64,000 bases of DNA, taken from NCBI GenBank assembly GCA_002914845.1, contig JXTC01000412.1, positions 38,215-102,214 of the forward strand, read 5' to 3'. Under the pieces are notes generated by a model. It had not been told where the DNA came from, ran no database searches, and was given only the letters and a program-made list of their open reading frames with translations. Position numbers and translations under genes: made by a program. This stretch comes from Trema orientale. Lineage: Eukaryota > Streptophyta > Magnoliopsida > Rosales > Cannabaceae. Numbering within the stretch: the stretch's first letter is position 1; each line of letters starts with the position of its first letter. This document shows, one piece after another, positions 1-11,809 of the stretch.

Positions 1-202
1 CATTTCCCGAATGCATCTACGTCTTTAAAAATATCCTTTTTCTTTTCTCTCTTTGAATGGTTTTGGCAAGTGATAATCTTAGATTTGGAAAGGTTATTTA
101 AACATCATTTTCTTTTTTTCACATTTTGCATTCTTTGCAAGAGACATTCAGGTATTTAATCTGTATTGCGGATCAAGCTTTAATTTGTAAAAAATGTTAT
201 GT
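1..202. repeat. Left arm of segmental duplication (copy of 13979-14177)
   Basis: These 202 bases recur almost exactly at 13979-14177, with a 3-bp indel and a few substitutions. Homology stops in both copies after the same GTTATGT. Together with the fimbrin pair (3893-6348 versus 18797-21195) this shows a tandem segmental duplication with an offset of about 14-15 kb. The copy here begins at the window edge, so the duplicated block probably extends further left. Confidence 0.9.
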
Positions 203-2230
203 GGCCATGCACAGCGCAAATACCTTAATTCGCATCCTAGAGCAACATGCTGAAGCGGATCTTGTTTGTTTGTTGAGAATATAAATCTTGCCAAGCAAGA
301 TGATCTTTACTATATTCAAGCAACAAAAAAAAAAAAAAAAAGATGATCTTTACTATTCACTGAAACATTCGTGGCTTTGTCTCTCCCTCATCTCCCTCCC
401 ATTTTATTTTTTTTCGTTTTTTTTAACAGTGCATAATTATCAGATGAACTCATATTTGAATGAATTAGGAGTTCCAATTATGACCATCGTGTTTGGAAAA
501 GTAGGCTAAATTTGTTGCAACCATATTTTCACTATTTATGTTACTAAATAAATTTATTTTTCAATTTTTTAGGGAATAATATTCCTTAAATTTGAAGTGT
601 GAATAGAATGTAAATTACCATGTTCTCTGAGAGATTTGGTGTTCTACAAAGATAATTCTTTAAATTTGAGCTATAGAGGGAATCTAAATTACCATGTTCT
701 CCGATAAATTCATGGTGTTATTCGAAGGAGTATTTAAGTCACGTAATTGGAACAGAGAAAGAATGTTGTGAATTTCACTAGTTTTAGCATGGTCAACGTG
801 AGGCTGTTGAGATTACGAATATGTCCCGTGTAGGTGTACAATCTTCCATGACACCAGAGCATTTTTGGTGAATAAAATTTTCAAGACACAAAGTTGTGAA
901 TATTCATTATCTAATGAGAATTGCTACAATATATCTTGTTAACAAAATAATTCTCTGATTGAATATAAAGAAAGGAACAAGACAAAGAAAAGGAAAAAAA
1001 AAAAAAAAAACCAATGATTTGGGTGTATATATATATATATGTACTTTAAAAATTAAAACTGAAGAAATAAATTATTTTAATCACTGAGCCTACTCAATAT
1101 TACGTTCTAGTTAAAAAGAAAATGTATAATCATGGAACTCTAAACCTTGGATTTTAGCCATTACCAAGAACTGGCTTACTCCTGTTACATGTTGCGATGA
1201 GCCTAAAATTAGAGATAGTAATAATAAGATAAATCTTCCCTTGATGATAGACTTATTTCATGTACTCGTAAGCATGCAGTATAAATAATAGCCACTTCAT
1301 GAATATTTGAACTCTCACTTTCTAATCTAAATAATTGTTTTTATAGCTAGGATTAGTTTAAAACACTCCAGATTGTTTTAGTATAAAATTCTGCCTATGT
1401 AGTTCCAGAATTTACATACTTAGTACTAACTGATGGCAGTTAACTAGTTATTACTATAAAAATATGTAATTAATAACAAGAAAATATAGAAATTAGACTT
1501 GGTACGTACCCATGTTAAAATATATAAAAACTATAAAGTCGGTATTCTTCTAGAAAACATGGTACCATTAAGGTCTCATGTGGGTGTGGCTTACTAAAAC
1601 CAGTCTGCTTCCTTCAGTCTTTGCATTTACGGTGGCTGTAGGTGCCTTGTCCTGTCTGAATCCTGTTCATTCCCTTATTTGCTCATTTCTTCATTCTATA
1701 TTTCTCCCCCATAATTCAATATTTTTCTCCCCATAATTCAGAGTGTGACAAGAGTCCACCTCCACCCGATTTCAATATCAACTACTTGTTCCTGGACAGT
1801 TATACTATTGCATAAACCGTATCACATAATAATCATGTAACAACAAAATCAGTGATATAAATGTATATGTTCATTCATTAATATTTATTTAAAACTGATT
1901 TCGTACTATTTTATTTATCTCAATTAAAAAAAAAAAAAAAACAAACTCATTAATTATCCATATAATTAGGAGGAGTAAATAAACTATATTTTGTCTGACT
2001 TAGAGTGATCAAACATTGCTCTCCTTTGTTCCCACAATCTAACACTCTGAATTTTGCCTAATTCATGCATTAAAATATTGCCCGCCAAAATCCGAGTCAG
2101 CAAGAGAATTTCAAATTTTTCCTTCGTCTCGCTTTTGTTGCATGTATATATAATCTATATATATATATATATATATGTGTATATATATCGACTACTATTA
2201 CAGCTGTCCTCTTAGGGGCCAGCCTCGTCG
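203..2230. other. Intergenic, AT-rich, small repeats only
   Basis: I see no coding exon. Contents are a 17-base direct repeat (from about 298 and again from about 340) that flanks a short oligo-A stretch, a diverged direct repeat of period about 73 (583-735) sharing TAAATTACCATGTTCTC, and (TA)n tracts near 1030 and 2155-2190. The last 200 bases probably act as promoter for the gene starting at 2333. Confidence 0.6.
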
Positions 2231-2238
2231 TCTAAGCC

Positions 2239-2250
2239 TATATATATAGC
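2239..2250 (+). promoter_or_regulatory. Probable TATA box of the 2333 gene
   Basis: A CTATATATATAG stretch lies about 85 bases before the ATG at 2333. It is followed by a leader of nearly pure pyrimidine (about 2278-2331), as is common in plant 5' leaders. The AT-rich surroundings contain other TA runs (2155-2190), so the assignment is tentative. Confidence 0.45.
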
Positions 2251-2332
2251 GAAGCGATTCAGTAAGTAAGAGTATAATCTTGTTTCTTTTTCCCTCTCTT
2301 TTTCTTCTCTCCTCTCTTCTCTCCCTCTTCCA

Positions 2333-2878
2333 ATGGCTTCGTCTCCTTCTCTTTCTCTTTCTTTCTTCATCATTTTTCTTTCTTTTTCTTTCACTCTGCA
2401 ACAACCCTCAACTTCACCTCATCAACCCACTCCTGATGGCCCTCACGACCCTAACACCGTCGATCACCTTGCCACCAACACTGTCCAATCAGAGGAGGCC
2501 GAACCAGACTATCGAGATACGTACCAGACCGATGCGCTCATCTCCTCCACCTCCGGACCCGCCGACGACGACCGCCACCGCTACTCCGTGCAATGTGTTG
2601 GTTGCAAGCAAGCGAATCCCTTCCATCAGTCTCGTATGTTCGACAGGAATCCTAGGAGATGCAAAAGGTGTTCAAGTCCGATTTTAGCTACGAGCTTCTC
2701 TGAGGCGATCCTCCTGTCTCGACGTACGGCTCCCTCTGCTCCTCCCGCTGCTGCTGATCTCCCGGATTCGGACTTCGAAGACCACCGCAAGGCCTGTACC
2801 TGGAGAAATACTCTAAAGTCTCTAATCATACCTGCTGTCACTCTTTTCTTGTACATCTTGAAGAAGAGAGGAGAGTAA
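2333..2878 (+). CDS. Uncharacterised small CxxC protein with signal peptide and C-terminal membrane helix
   Basis: Single-exon gene of 181 aa; I do not recognise the family. What can be seen: a hydrophobic N-terminus (about residues 5-22, rich in Ser/Phe/Leu) that looks like a signal peptide; a low-complexity Pro/Thr/Asp linker to about residue 80; a compact Cys motif CVGC and, about 23 residues on, CKRC, which would suit one zinc or metal site; and a hydrophobic segment (about 160-176, LIIPAVTLFLYIL) ending in KKRGE. This suggests a membrane protein of the secretory pathway with a lumenal metal-binding loop. The ATG at 2333 follows a TATA-like box and a pyrimidine-rich leader, and no other ATG precedes the signal peptide in frame. 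A neighbouring frame (from 2280) is open only because of the CT-rich sequence. The corresponding interval of the other duplication arm (14178-18025) contains no copy. Confidence 0.7.
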   Translation: MASSPSLSLSFFIIFLSFSFTLQQPSTSPHQPTPDGPHDPNTVDHLATNTVQSEEAEPDYRDTYQTDALISSTSGPADDDRHRYSVQCVGCKQANPFHQSRMFDRNPRRCKRCSSPILATSFSEAILLSRRTAPSAPPAAADLPDSDFEDHRKACTWRNTLKSLIIPAVTLFLYILKKRGE

Positions 2879-3059
2879 TTTGTTCGTGTTTCTCATTTTT
2901 CTTTGAAAAAAAATATATATATATATGTAAAAAGTGTTTGAGCTGCTGTGGCTTTTTTTTCAGTGTTAATTTTGAGTGTTTTGAGTGTTGAGTGTTGTAA
3001 GTAATAGAGCCCTAGCTCCGTTGTCCTTTATTCTGTTTTTAGTTGAATGAAATGAAGAT

Positions 3060-3892
3060 TTAGTTCTGGTTCTGGCGTTATCTTCTTCGTCACGAGCTTT
3101 GCGGTTCTTTTTTCTTCCTCTAATGGCGGATATTTTGCTCTGGTTCGAACTGGTTGTTGTTGTTTTATATATCGATCGTATATTTTTATTTTTATATATA
3201 TAATAGTATTTGTTTTATTAAATATATATACGCATATATACACGTATTATAAAGGCTGGTGAGTTGTTTGCCTTTTTGAATTTTGACTTGGTTCCACTAG
3301 ATCTTGGCCGTTTGTTTACCATACCCTTGATCTAAGGGTCAACAAGAGGCCACGTAAGCCTTGGCCCTCTCTCTTTTCTGCTTGTTCGTTTCGGCAACGA
3401 CAGATCGAAGCTTTTCTCCCGAGTTGCCTATTTGTATTTTAGCCATGGTGGTTTGGATCACGTTCACGATTGGCCTGTACCTCGCTCGACCGCGTCCCCT
3501 CTCTGCTGAGGGGAAGGTACTTTCAACAGTACAAAGTCAGTTTCTCATTCACTTCGTTTTGTATATTCTTCTTTTTTTTTTTCTTTTTCTATTTTCTCTC
3601 TTCTTTCCGGAACCCAAAAATGGGGTCAACTGATCTTGAAAAACATAAAATTATGATTCGGTTTTCTTTTTCAATATGTATGTTCTCGTTTTTTTTGTTT
3701 TTTTTTTTTTTGGTGGTCATATTTGAGTTTTTCCGGTTGAAGATGCTTCAAATAAGAAGCATTCTTCGATATTGGTTAAATCGAAGCAACGTTGGCCGGT
3801 TGGTCCTATTCTATCGAATTCTTTCCATGTATTTTTCCTTTTTTTTCCCCAAAAAATTGTGTTCGTTTTATTTGTTTCAAACGAAGGTGAAG
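3060..3892. other. Intergenic between the small CxxC gene and the fimbrin pseudogene
   Basis: Probable 3' flank of the upstream gene (AATGAAATGAAG near 3045-3056), (TA)n and T-rich tracts, then sequence from about 3780 that matches 18025-18100 upstream of the intact fimbrin. Relative to that copy, about 650 bases holding the CT-rich leader exon and leader intron are missing, and the sequence jumps straight to the start-codon exon. An open frame at 3361-3633 contains a short ATG-initiated hydrophobic stretch, but I see no support for it as a gene. Confidence 0.5.
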
Positions 3893-3995
3893 ATGCCTGG
3901 TTTTGTGGGTGTCATTGTTTCTGATCCACGGCTACAGAGCCCATTTACCCAAGTGGAGCTTCGGACTCTCAAATCCAGAGTAAGCATTTTATTTT

Positions 3996-4062
3996 GGGTA
4001 AAGATTAGGACACCAAAATCCTACACCAAAAACTAAACTTACACGAGTTATGTGACATACTC
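3996..4062. mobile_element. 67-bp MITE fragment in intron 1 of the fimbrin pseudogene
   Basis: Compared with the intact gene, 67 bases beginning GGGTAAAGATTAGGACACC are inserted here and are flanked on both sides by TTTTATTTT (3987-3995 and 4063-4071), a perfect 9-bp target duplication typical of Mutator-like elements. The insert resembles the terminal repeat of the foldback element at 11419-11600. Only about half of such an element is present. Confidence 0.7.
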
Positions 4063-5410
4063 TTTTATTTTATATTAGATTTTGGTTATCAAGTTTTGCA
4101 AGATAATGCTATGTTTATTTTTTGAAGATATTGTGTGATCAAATTATAATCCAAGTAACATGTGAAACGTGTTGTGTTGGTTTTAGTTCCTCTCAGTAAG
4201 GACTCAATCGGGTTGCGTTACTAAGGGAGATTTGCCTGCTCTCTTTGTCAAATTGAAGACATTCAGTGAAACGTTCACAGAGGATGAGATTAAGACTGTT
4301 CTGGATGAGGATTCTAAGGACATGGGACAAGAAATTGATTTTGAGTACTTCCTCCGAGTTAGTCTTTGAGAAATGTTGTTGTTGCTTCAGTCTTATATTT
4401 CGACTAATCTTAGTTTTTCTGTAGAGTATCAATAGGTGATGGAAAAATATATGTTTATGTATCATTTAACAAGAGAATCAGTGAGTGGCAGATTGCAAAT
4501 TTGACCCCTGGCCTGACTTTCATTTTTTCGGTTTTTTGGTGGATGAAATGAATGGTAAAATAAACTCCTAGAGCTCTTAACTGGCAGGCATATTTGAATT
4601 TGCAAACTCAGGTTGCAGCAAATCAAGTGGTTCAAAACTTCCTCCTCATTTTTTAAGGCAACCACAACAACTGTACACCAGACAATTAACGAATCCGAGA
4701 AGGCTTCTTATGTTGCCGCATTAACAGCTTTCTGGGAGAAATCCTTTCTTGAAAAATAGTTCCAATATATCCGTCTACAAATGCTTTGTTTGATCTCGTG
4801 AAAGATGGAGTTCTTCTCTGGTAGATGTGCCCAAAAAAAATGGAAAATTGTGATTATTAGTGTAGTCTGACATGCTAAAGCTCGTAAATGTTGTGAGTTG
4901 CTTAATGCAGTTGCCAGTTAGTCATATTTAAATTTGTTGATTCCCGTAGTTGTTTCGTGCAGCAAAGTTATTAATGTAGCTGTTTCTGGGACTATAGATG
5001 AGCGAGCAACGAAAGCAGTTCTTAATCCAAAATGAGAATCATACCCTTTGCCTTAATTCTGCAAAGGCTATTGGCTGCACAGTTGTTAATATTGGAACGC
5101 AGGACTTGGTTGAGGGAAGAGTCAGTTACCTACTGCCTGCTTCTAGGTGGAAACTTTGTTCGTAGCTTAAAGTTTTCTCTAATTTGTACTCCTTTGTGTT
5201 TATTTTGCAGCCACATCTTTTACCTGGATTAATATCTCAAATAATTAAGGTATTCAAAATGGAAGGTCTTCTGTTTCATTTTGGAAGTTATCTCTTAGAA
5301 TTTAGAAACTGTTGATTTAAAGTTGAGTTACTAAGGGTTTATTGATAAGTTATGTCATCATTTCATCTGGTGGAAATCAGATTCAAGTATTGGCTGATCT
5401 CAATCTGAAG

Positions 5411-5472
5411 AAAACTCCATAACTAGTTGAATTGGTGGACGAAAACTCCATAACTAGTTGAATTGGTGGATG
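5411..5472 (+). repeat. 31-bp tandem duplication in pseudo-exon
   Basis: Two copies of a 31-base unit (5411-5441, 5442-5472) beginning AAAACTCCATAACTAG differ by one base. The intact fimbrin has the unit once. The duplicated unit already contained the TAA stop, so the stop mutation predates the duplication. Confidence 0.95.
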
Positions 5473-7049
5473 ACAGCAAGGTTATGAAACTTCGATTCTG
5501 TTTACTTCTAGTTTGATAATTTGACTGATGAAGATTTTTCTTCACCATTCCTACATACATACATTCTAATATTTATTTACTCAAGATGTCTATAACATGG
5601 CAGGACATGGAGGAACTCTTGGGTTTACCACCTGAAAAGGTTTTACTGAAATGGATGAATTTTCATCTTAAAAAGGCTGGTTATGAGAAACAGGTTACAA
5701 ACTTCTCTTCTGATGTGAAGGTAAGAGGAACTGCATCAATTTACTAGTGTTTTTTTCGTTTTATGCTTAAAAGTTAAACCTATTTGCTATGGTATTACAT
5801 ATAAGCTGGGGTGAACAATAGAAATATTACATAGAATAATATTGCATAGTTGGTGAGGATAGAAACTCCTTTATTGCATAGTTGATGAGGATAGAAACTC
5901 CTTATTTCTTTCCCCCCCTTTTCCCCGTAATTTTATTTGCATTCAGAGAACCAAGACATGAAACAACAATTTGTTAGAAGAAAAACATTAGATGTACATA
6001 CTAGAGTGACAAAGAATTCTACTGCAAATGTACCACAAACGATCTACTATGTTATCCTTCTAATATAGAAGCTTTAGATGTAATTATTCTCTGGTCACAA
6101 CATGGTTATAATTTTATTTGTAATTATTAACAATGAAAAACAAATTTCTTTGTTTTTTAAAAAAAAGGGAGAGAGAAAAAAAAAAAAGGTAACATTTCAA
6201 CATGGTTCTACCAAGTTTCTGAGTTGTTATCTTGTCCTGATGATGGTATTATAATGTTATGTATTTGCAGGATGAAGAGGCCTATGCTTAACTCCTTAAT
6301 GCCCGCTTTGTTGGACACCAGGGATCCAGCAGAAAGTGCAAACATGGTATGTAATTCGCTTCGTTTGAACTGCTTATGTGAATAATCGAGATTTTTTCTC
6401 AATAAGATAATATCATTATGATGAAAAGATCTCACTTCAGAGGACTTAGTATGTAATTCGCATTTATCCCTAGTTTTTTGTGTTTGTCAGATATGTAAGA
6501 TTCGTATCCTTATTTTTAGGCTACAACAAAGCCTTCTGGAATAGTTGAAAACAATTAGAATGTGCCTCAATTTCAATTCAATGTGGTCTCGGCATAGGTG
6601 TTATACATCTGCTTGGTGCTACAATCATATTATTATGGTTTCGACCTTTTAATTTTGAAGATATATAATGTGACAATGTCCATGCATGTAATTTTTGTTT
6701 TTGTACGTCAGGACTTGTATTTGCATAATCAAAATTTTATTTTGTTATGGACTACGATTAAAGGTTGACGTTTACTGATCCCAATTGACTGTTGTAGTTG
6801 ACGTATAAAAAAACGCTAAGCTAGACTTTGAGAACACCGACCTCGCCTTATCTTATCTTATAGCAGTCAACTGAGTTTTGAACTAAACTCTTTGGTAAAG
6901 GCTTATCTATATATAGATAGAAAGCCGGAAACTACCATGTTAGGTTTGGAGAGATTAGACTGTTTTCACATTTACTCAATACATTCTATCCAATACTGAA
7001 CAAGTTTTTTTTTTTTTGGGGGATAATTATCCAATACTGAACAAGTTAG

Positions 7050-7397
7050 TTGATGCAAGAATGTTACTTATCCAGCCACCTGGCCAGGCCCCAACCTATT
7101 ATATATTTATATTGTGTCATGAAAATGTGATTTCTTAAAAACATATATATGTATATGTTGTACATATATATAGGTTGCCAATCCATATATTGAGTCATGA
7201 AAATGTCAGTTGATACAAGAATGTTACTTATCCAGCCACGTGGCCAGTCCCAACTTTTATATATTTGTATTGTGTCATGAAAATGTGATTGCGTGCTGAA
7301 AAATATATATATATATATACACACATATAAATACACATATATTGACTCATGAAAAAATACACATATAAATACACATATATTGACTCATGAAAAAGTC
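7050..7397. repeat. 160-bp and 38-bp direct repeats
   Basis: A 160-base period is visible: the sequence from 7050 (TGATGCAAGAATGTTACTTA) recurs from 7210 with few changes for about 85 bases. Inside the right part a 38-base unit beginning CACATATAAATACACATA is present twice (7322-7359, 7360-7397). TA dinucleotide runs lie between them. Confidence 0.85.
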
Positions 7398-9228
7398 ACT
7401 TGAGTATGCTGATATATATATATATATACATATATACAAATATTGTGTCACTAAAATGTGACCGGTTAGGAAAATGTGAGGCTTTGTTTGTTCCTTCGTA
7501 CATGCGAATCATTATTATAATAACGATTCTATTTCGTCTCCCTTTTGGAACATCCAAGTTGTTATAACGGCCTGCTCAACTGCTTTCTTGTGCGCGTTAA
7601 GTGACGCGCTTTCATTAAGACACAAGTGCCATTTCTACTGGGTATATTTTGAAAAACACAAGTAAATTTTATAATCTGTCATCTTGCAAATTCGAATATT
7701 AAATTCAAAAAATTTTAGGCAACTTACTTTTTTATTTTTTTTTTCTATGCCAAAAATATGAGGTTATAAATTATCGTTCAAAGAATTTTTCCAGCACTAA
7801 AAAAAAAGAATAATTTTTCTTTTCGATAATTAATCGGAAATAATGTTGTGTGAGATCATTATCGGATGTAATATACACATAGAATTTTAAGTTCAATAAA
7901 TCTCAAAATTAGGATTTTTGATGTTTTTTTAATTCCAATTTCTTTTCAGCGAGTTAAATTTTCGAAAAAACAAAACAACGGCAAGTTGTTTAGATTAATT
8001 GCATTGGATGTGTGTGCAAAACTTTCATTTTCCTTTTTTAAGAAAAAAAGGAAATTCGTCATTACAATTTAATAATTGCAAGTCAATATTAGGAATTCTC
8101 CTCTACAAAATTAAAGTCTATGTTTAGCAAATAGCAAGTATATAAACCACTTTATATACCACTTTATTCTAAGAATAAAAATAAAATTAATAAAAAATAA
8201 GAAACCACCCCTTTACAATTACCTTCTATCAGATTGATAATGAACCTTAAACACACCATAAGGTTAGAATTGGACAATATTTTACTGCTAAAGCGTGTCC
8301 AACATATAAAGCGTCTCTACATACGTAAAGAGTTTATTAGTGTAATTGAAAAATACTCTCAACTAATGAATTATGAGCTCAAACACAAATCTTCATTGTA
8401 GATAATCAACAATTAGATATTGATACATTAAATGAAGTTGAGTTTCAATAGCCTCTCTCTAGAAATATGTTAAATGGATGGTGCTTACTAATAGTACATA
8501 GAAAATTTAAGCAATATCAACATCATAAAATAGGGGAATTGACCCAGTTAGTAATCATTTGAGTTCAAGTGACATTCTTAGTAGCAAGTTTTGAAGATGA
8601 TAATATTAGGAGTACCCAGCCCACGAAGAAGTCCAAAATACTCTTGGCTTTGATAAATTTGATTAGTCCATCCATGGTCCCATGTCAGACTTTTTTTTCT
8701 TCCTAATGAGAATGTGGTTTTTGTTTTTTTAATAGAAAAGGGAGACATGATCTCCGAATATGTATGATTTCAATTTTTTTTTTTTTAAAAAAAGTGGAGT
8801 ATGACTTTCCTTCCTTTTTTTAGAAACAAAGCTCCATTGAAATCAGAGCACTGTTTTTTTCTTATTTTGCGAACCAGTACCCTCTTTGTTTAGAAGAGTA
8901 ACCCCCATTTTAGAATAGCCAAATACTTAAAAACCTTAGATGGAGCTTTCTTCTTTATTGTTTTTGCACGAACACATTTGATCTGTATAGTATGGTATTC
9001 AAGTCCCAGCTCAAGAGCCTCATATAATATTTGTAATAAATCAACGTATGTGCTCCCACTAAGAACCAAAATACCTAGAGTCTCCGTCCCACTATACATA
9101 TTATTTTCGTCCTATTTACCGTTATAATTCAGAAAAATAATACTGCCCATTTCTGCAAAAAAAAAAAAAAAAACAAAAAAGACAAAAACAAAAAAAATAA
9201 AAACAAAAACAAAACACAGCAATGCCTA

Positions 9229-9366
9229 CAATTAGTAACAATAGAAAGCAGACTGTGACTGCATGTCACATGTTGTGACCCTTTGTCACATAAAATGCAA
9301 TTAGTAATAACCGAAAGCAGACTGTGACTGCATATCACATGTTGTGACCTTTTGTCACATAAAATT
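9229..9366. repeat. 69-bp tandem duplication
   Basis: Two adjacent 69-base copies (9229-9297, 9298-9366) beginning CAATTAGTAA and containing GCAGACTGTGACTGCAT and TTGTCACATAAAAT differ at a few positions. Confidence 0.9.
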
Positions 9367-9812
9367 CGTACTTCTGATAGTAACGTTAGTAATATTGGAA
9401 AAATACCACGATAAAGTGTAACAAATAATGTTATAAATATTCACAAAAATTTGTAATAGTATCTTAAGCTATATTTTTATAGACCTGGAAACAAACAAAT
9501 TTGGGCAACTTACTTTTCTTTTTTGCCAAAATTTATGGAAGGTTATACTCTTATGGTTCAAAGATTTTATTTTTGGGTACTTGAAAAAGAATAGTTTTAT
9601 CTCAAAAGGGAAAAAACAAAAAAAGAAGGGTTTTCCTTTCTTATTACTTAGGGAATACAAAACCCTACAGAAAATAAAGGAATACGCTAAGTAAATTTAA
9701 CACAATACATAATTGAGAAGGGGCAGCCATTTGAGAACGGAATTCATCAAGCAAACTTTTTGCGCTAATCCTAGTACGTAGTTTCCCGACTTCCTCCATT
9801 GCTTCCAAAGCC

Positions 9813-11048
9813 ATGGCTCTCAAGGTGATTCTCAATGAGTTCTTTTATGTTAGTTTTTGTCTCATAGCTAAAGTAATATTCATGAAATTGGGTCAAAAGA
9901 AAAGGAGTTGTACTACTATACTACCAGATGATGTGACTCTAGAAATACTTCTTAGATTAGACCCTAAGTCCCTTATGCGGTTTAAGTGCGTGTGTAAATC
10001 CTGGAAATCAATAATAAATCATTCTTGCTTCATCAACATGCATCTCAAACATCAGGTACCTTATACTGTGTTTGTGAACCACCGTTGTCCCCGTGAAATC
10101 TTCTCCTTCGGTCGCTCCAGGAATTTTGATAAGATTTCAAATATCATCAGAATTCCAGTGGCCAATGTTAAATCTATTGAGGGTAGTGACAGAGGTATAT
10201 TATGCTTAACTGGGGATAACAATGCTATCTACTTGTGGAACCCTGCGATTAATCAGGTTAAGAAAATTCCCTCTCCTCCATTCTCAAATTCCGATGAGGG
10301 GTTTCGACTTGGATTCGGTTACAACCCGATGACGAATGATTTCACAGTGGTAGGAGTTGGTGGTCCTACAGTAAGAGCCATTAGTAGTACCCCTTTTTCT
10401 GTTGTAGACTATTTGTTTACAAGCAATAACGAAGTTGCAATTTATAGTTTAAGGAGAAATTCTTGGAAAAGAAGCCAAATGCCCCACATATTTAATTCCT
10501 CAGACGTAATCACTATGTCAGATCAAATATGGCTCTCCCCTGTTGTTAGTGGATGCATTCACTGGATGTTGTATTACGGAAGACATGATTGGAGTCAATC
10601 CCAACATGGGATAGTTTCCTTTGATATGAATACGGAGGAGTTTAAGCTCTTTGATATACCCGAGCAAGTAGAAAAATGTTGGATCGAGAATATAGGTAAG
10701 TCGTCTGAAAGCCTTGCACTCTTCACTTTTGTTGCTTTCACTCCTAGCAATTTTCCCATCGTTGGGATATGGGTAATGAAGGAATATGGTATCTCTACTT
10801 CTTGGATCAAACAACAAGCAATCGAGTTCCCTGGTAGCTCAATCATCAAGTGTCCTTTCACTCAATATTTGCACTTCGGGGATAGAGGTTTTGCAAGTGA
10901 CAGTTTGCTACTTTCTTCGGCCAATGGTTTGTATATTTGGCACATCCATCCAGAGAATGAGGATGAGAGAATAAAATGTTTTTGTCCAACAATGAATTGG
11001 CTTTCTTGTTTTCCTGATTATGTTGAAAGTATATTTCAAATTAACTAA
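9813..11048 (+). CDS. F-box protein with F-box-associated (FBA) domain
   Basis: Intronless gene of 411 aa. An F-box lies at about residues 36-80 (LPDDVTLEILLRLDPKSLMR, then FKCVCKSWKSII), the segment that binds the SKP1/ASK subunit of an SCF ubiquitin ligase. Downstream is an FBA-type beta-propeller-like region: GILCL near 130, LWNPAI near 143, GFGYNP near 170, then a W-x-R strand, a SGCIHWM motif near 250 and FDMNTEEF near 270, all in the usual order of plant F-box/FBA proteins. The C-terminus (LSCFPDYVESIFQIN) also resembles the family. Two in-frame starts are possible: ATG 9813 gives a hydrophobic 23-residue extension, and ATG 9882 (MKLGQKKR) gives 388 aa, closer to typical family starts. 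The substrate is unknown. It sits alone between transposon-rich flanks and within the span between the two fimbrin copies. Confidence 0.88.
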   Translation: MALKVILNEFFYVSFCLIAKVIFMKLGQKKRSCTTILPDDVTLEILLRLDPKSLMRFKCVCKSWKSIINHSCFINMHLKHQVPYTVFVNHRCPREIFSFGRSRNFDKISNIIRIPVANVKSIEGSDRGILCLTGDNNAIYLWNPAINQVKKIPSPPFSNSDEGFRLGFGYNPMTNDFTVVGVGGPTVRAISSTPFSVVDYLFTSNNEVAIYSLRRNSWKRSQMPHIFNSSDVITMSDQIWLSPVVSGCIHWMLYYGRHDWSQSQHGIVSFDMNTEEFKLFDIPEQVEKCWIENIGKSSESLALFTFVAFTPSNFPIVGIWVMKEYGISTSWIKQQAIEFPGSSIIKCPFTQYLHFGDRGFASDSLLLSSANGLYIWHIHPENEDERIKCFCPTMNWLSCFPDYVESIFQIN

Positions 11049-11772
11049 TAACTTTTCAATATGAATAAGTTGGTTCATGATTCTATTTTTGGAGTTCTAG
11101 ATTTCAAGTGAACTTTTTATTAATTTGTGTTGATTGCTAGCAGGCATCTTCTATAAACCTTTTTTTATATCCTTTGTTTAGTTAATATATTTGTTTATTC
11201 TTTCCCTTTCTCTCATGTATATAATGAATGAAATGCTTCATTTGCTTATTAGTAAGCCAGTATGTTATTATTCTCCTTTTGTCTCATCGCAATTTTACTA
11301 TTCTGCATACATGCTAGTTTTTTTTTTTTCGCTTATCATAATAATCTATTCCAACAATACTTGGCAAATTAATTAAGGGCAAAAAGAGGATTTTTCCAAT
11401 TTTTCGTATTAAATGTATGAGTAAAGATTGGGACAGTAAAATTTTGCACAAAAAACTTACGCCTGTGATATGACATCTTTTTTAGCTACATAACTTTAAA
11501 TTGTGTGATCTCACTTTAAAATAAGAAGTGATTAAAATGCATGTCACATCATATAGTATAAGATTTTGGTGCAAGATTTTAGTGTCCCTATCATTACCCT
11601 AAATAAAAGGGAATCAAATATAGCCACTATGATTATATACTGAAATTGCAAAATCTAATAAAGAATAGATAAACATTGCTTAAGTCCTATAAAGAAATTT
11701 TTTTCCATTCTTCAAAATCAGACAAAAAAGAATTAACAATGGAGCACTGGATCAAAAGAAAAAACAACTGTT

Positions 11773-11809
<37 letters not shown>

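Larger units (their letters stand above)
3893..6348 (+). pseudogene. Fimbrin pseudogene, duplicated, intron-containing, 3'-truncated
   Basis: Seven complete exon equivalents and part of an eighth of the intact fimbrin gene at 18797 can be aligned with introns in the same places: 3893-3979, 4187-4357, 4588-4820, 4963-5120, 5211-5249, 5391-5480, 5604-5720 and 6271-6348 (partial). The first two are open and give a start resembling [12 protein letters not shown]. The third has 1-2 base deletions that shift the frame into TAA at 4654-4656. The fourth has lost 14 bases. The sixth has CAA to TAA and a 31-bp tandem duplication. The eighth carries GCT TAA and a deletion. Homology ends abruptly at about 6348 inside the exon equivalent to 21093-21304, so CH3 and CH4 are absent. 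Several donors are weakened (GTTAGT, GTCAGT). The 117-base exon at 5604-5720 is still fully open. Retained introns show a DNA duplication, not a processed copy. It lacks the leader exon of the parent. Confidence 0.93.
6349..9812. other. Intergenic with short tandem repeats
   Basis: No gene seen. It holds tandem repeats at 7050-7397 and 9229-9366 (listed separately). It also holds two related stretches (7718-7815 and 9503-9593, both with GGCAACTTACTTTT, then a CCAAAA motif and GGTTATA) that look like copies of one dispersed repeat. Poly-A/T runs are frequent. The F-box promoter should lie at the right end, but I see no clear TATA box. Confidence 0.5.

Noticed and set aside
2280-2687. Alternative frame over the small CxxC gene
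   Set aside because: Begins at a TTG codon in the leader, low-complexity; the ATG-initiated frame has signal peptide and CxxC motifs.
3361-3633. Open frame upstream of the fimbrin pseudogene
   Set aside because: No ATG at its start, T-rich tail, no family features; at most leader remnants.
7050-7397. Possible CRISPR-like array
   Set aside because: Only two copies per unit, no spacers of regular length, and a plant nuclear context.
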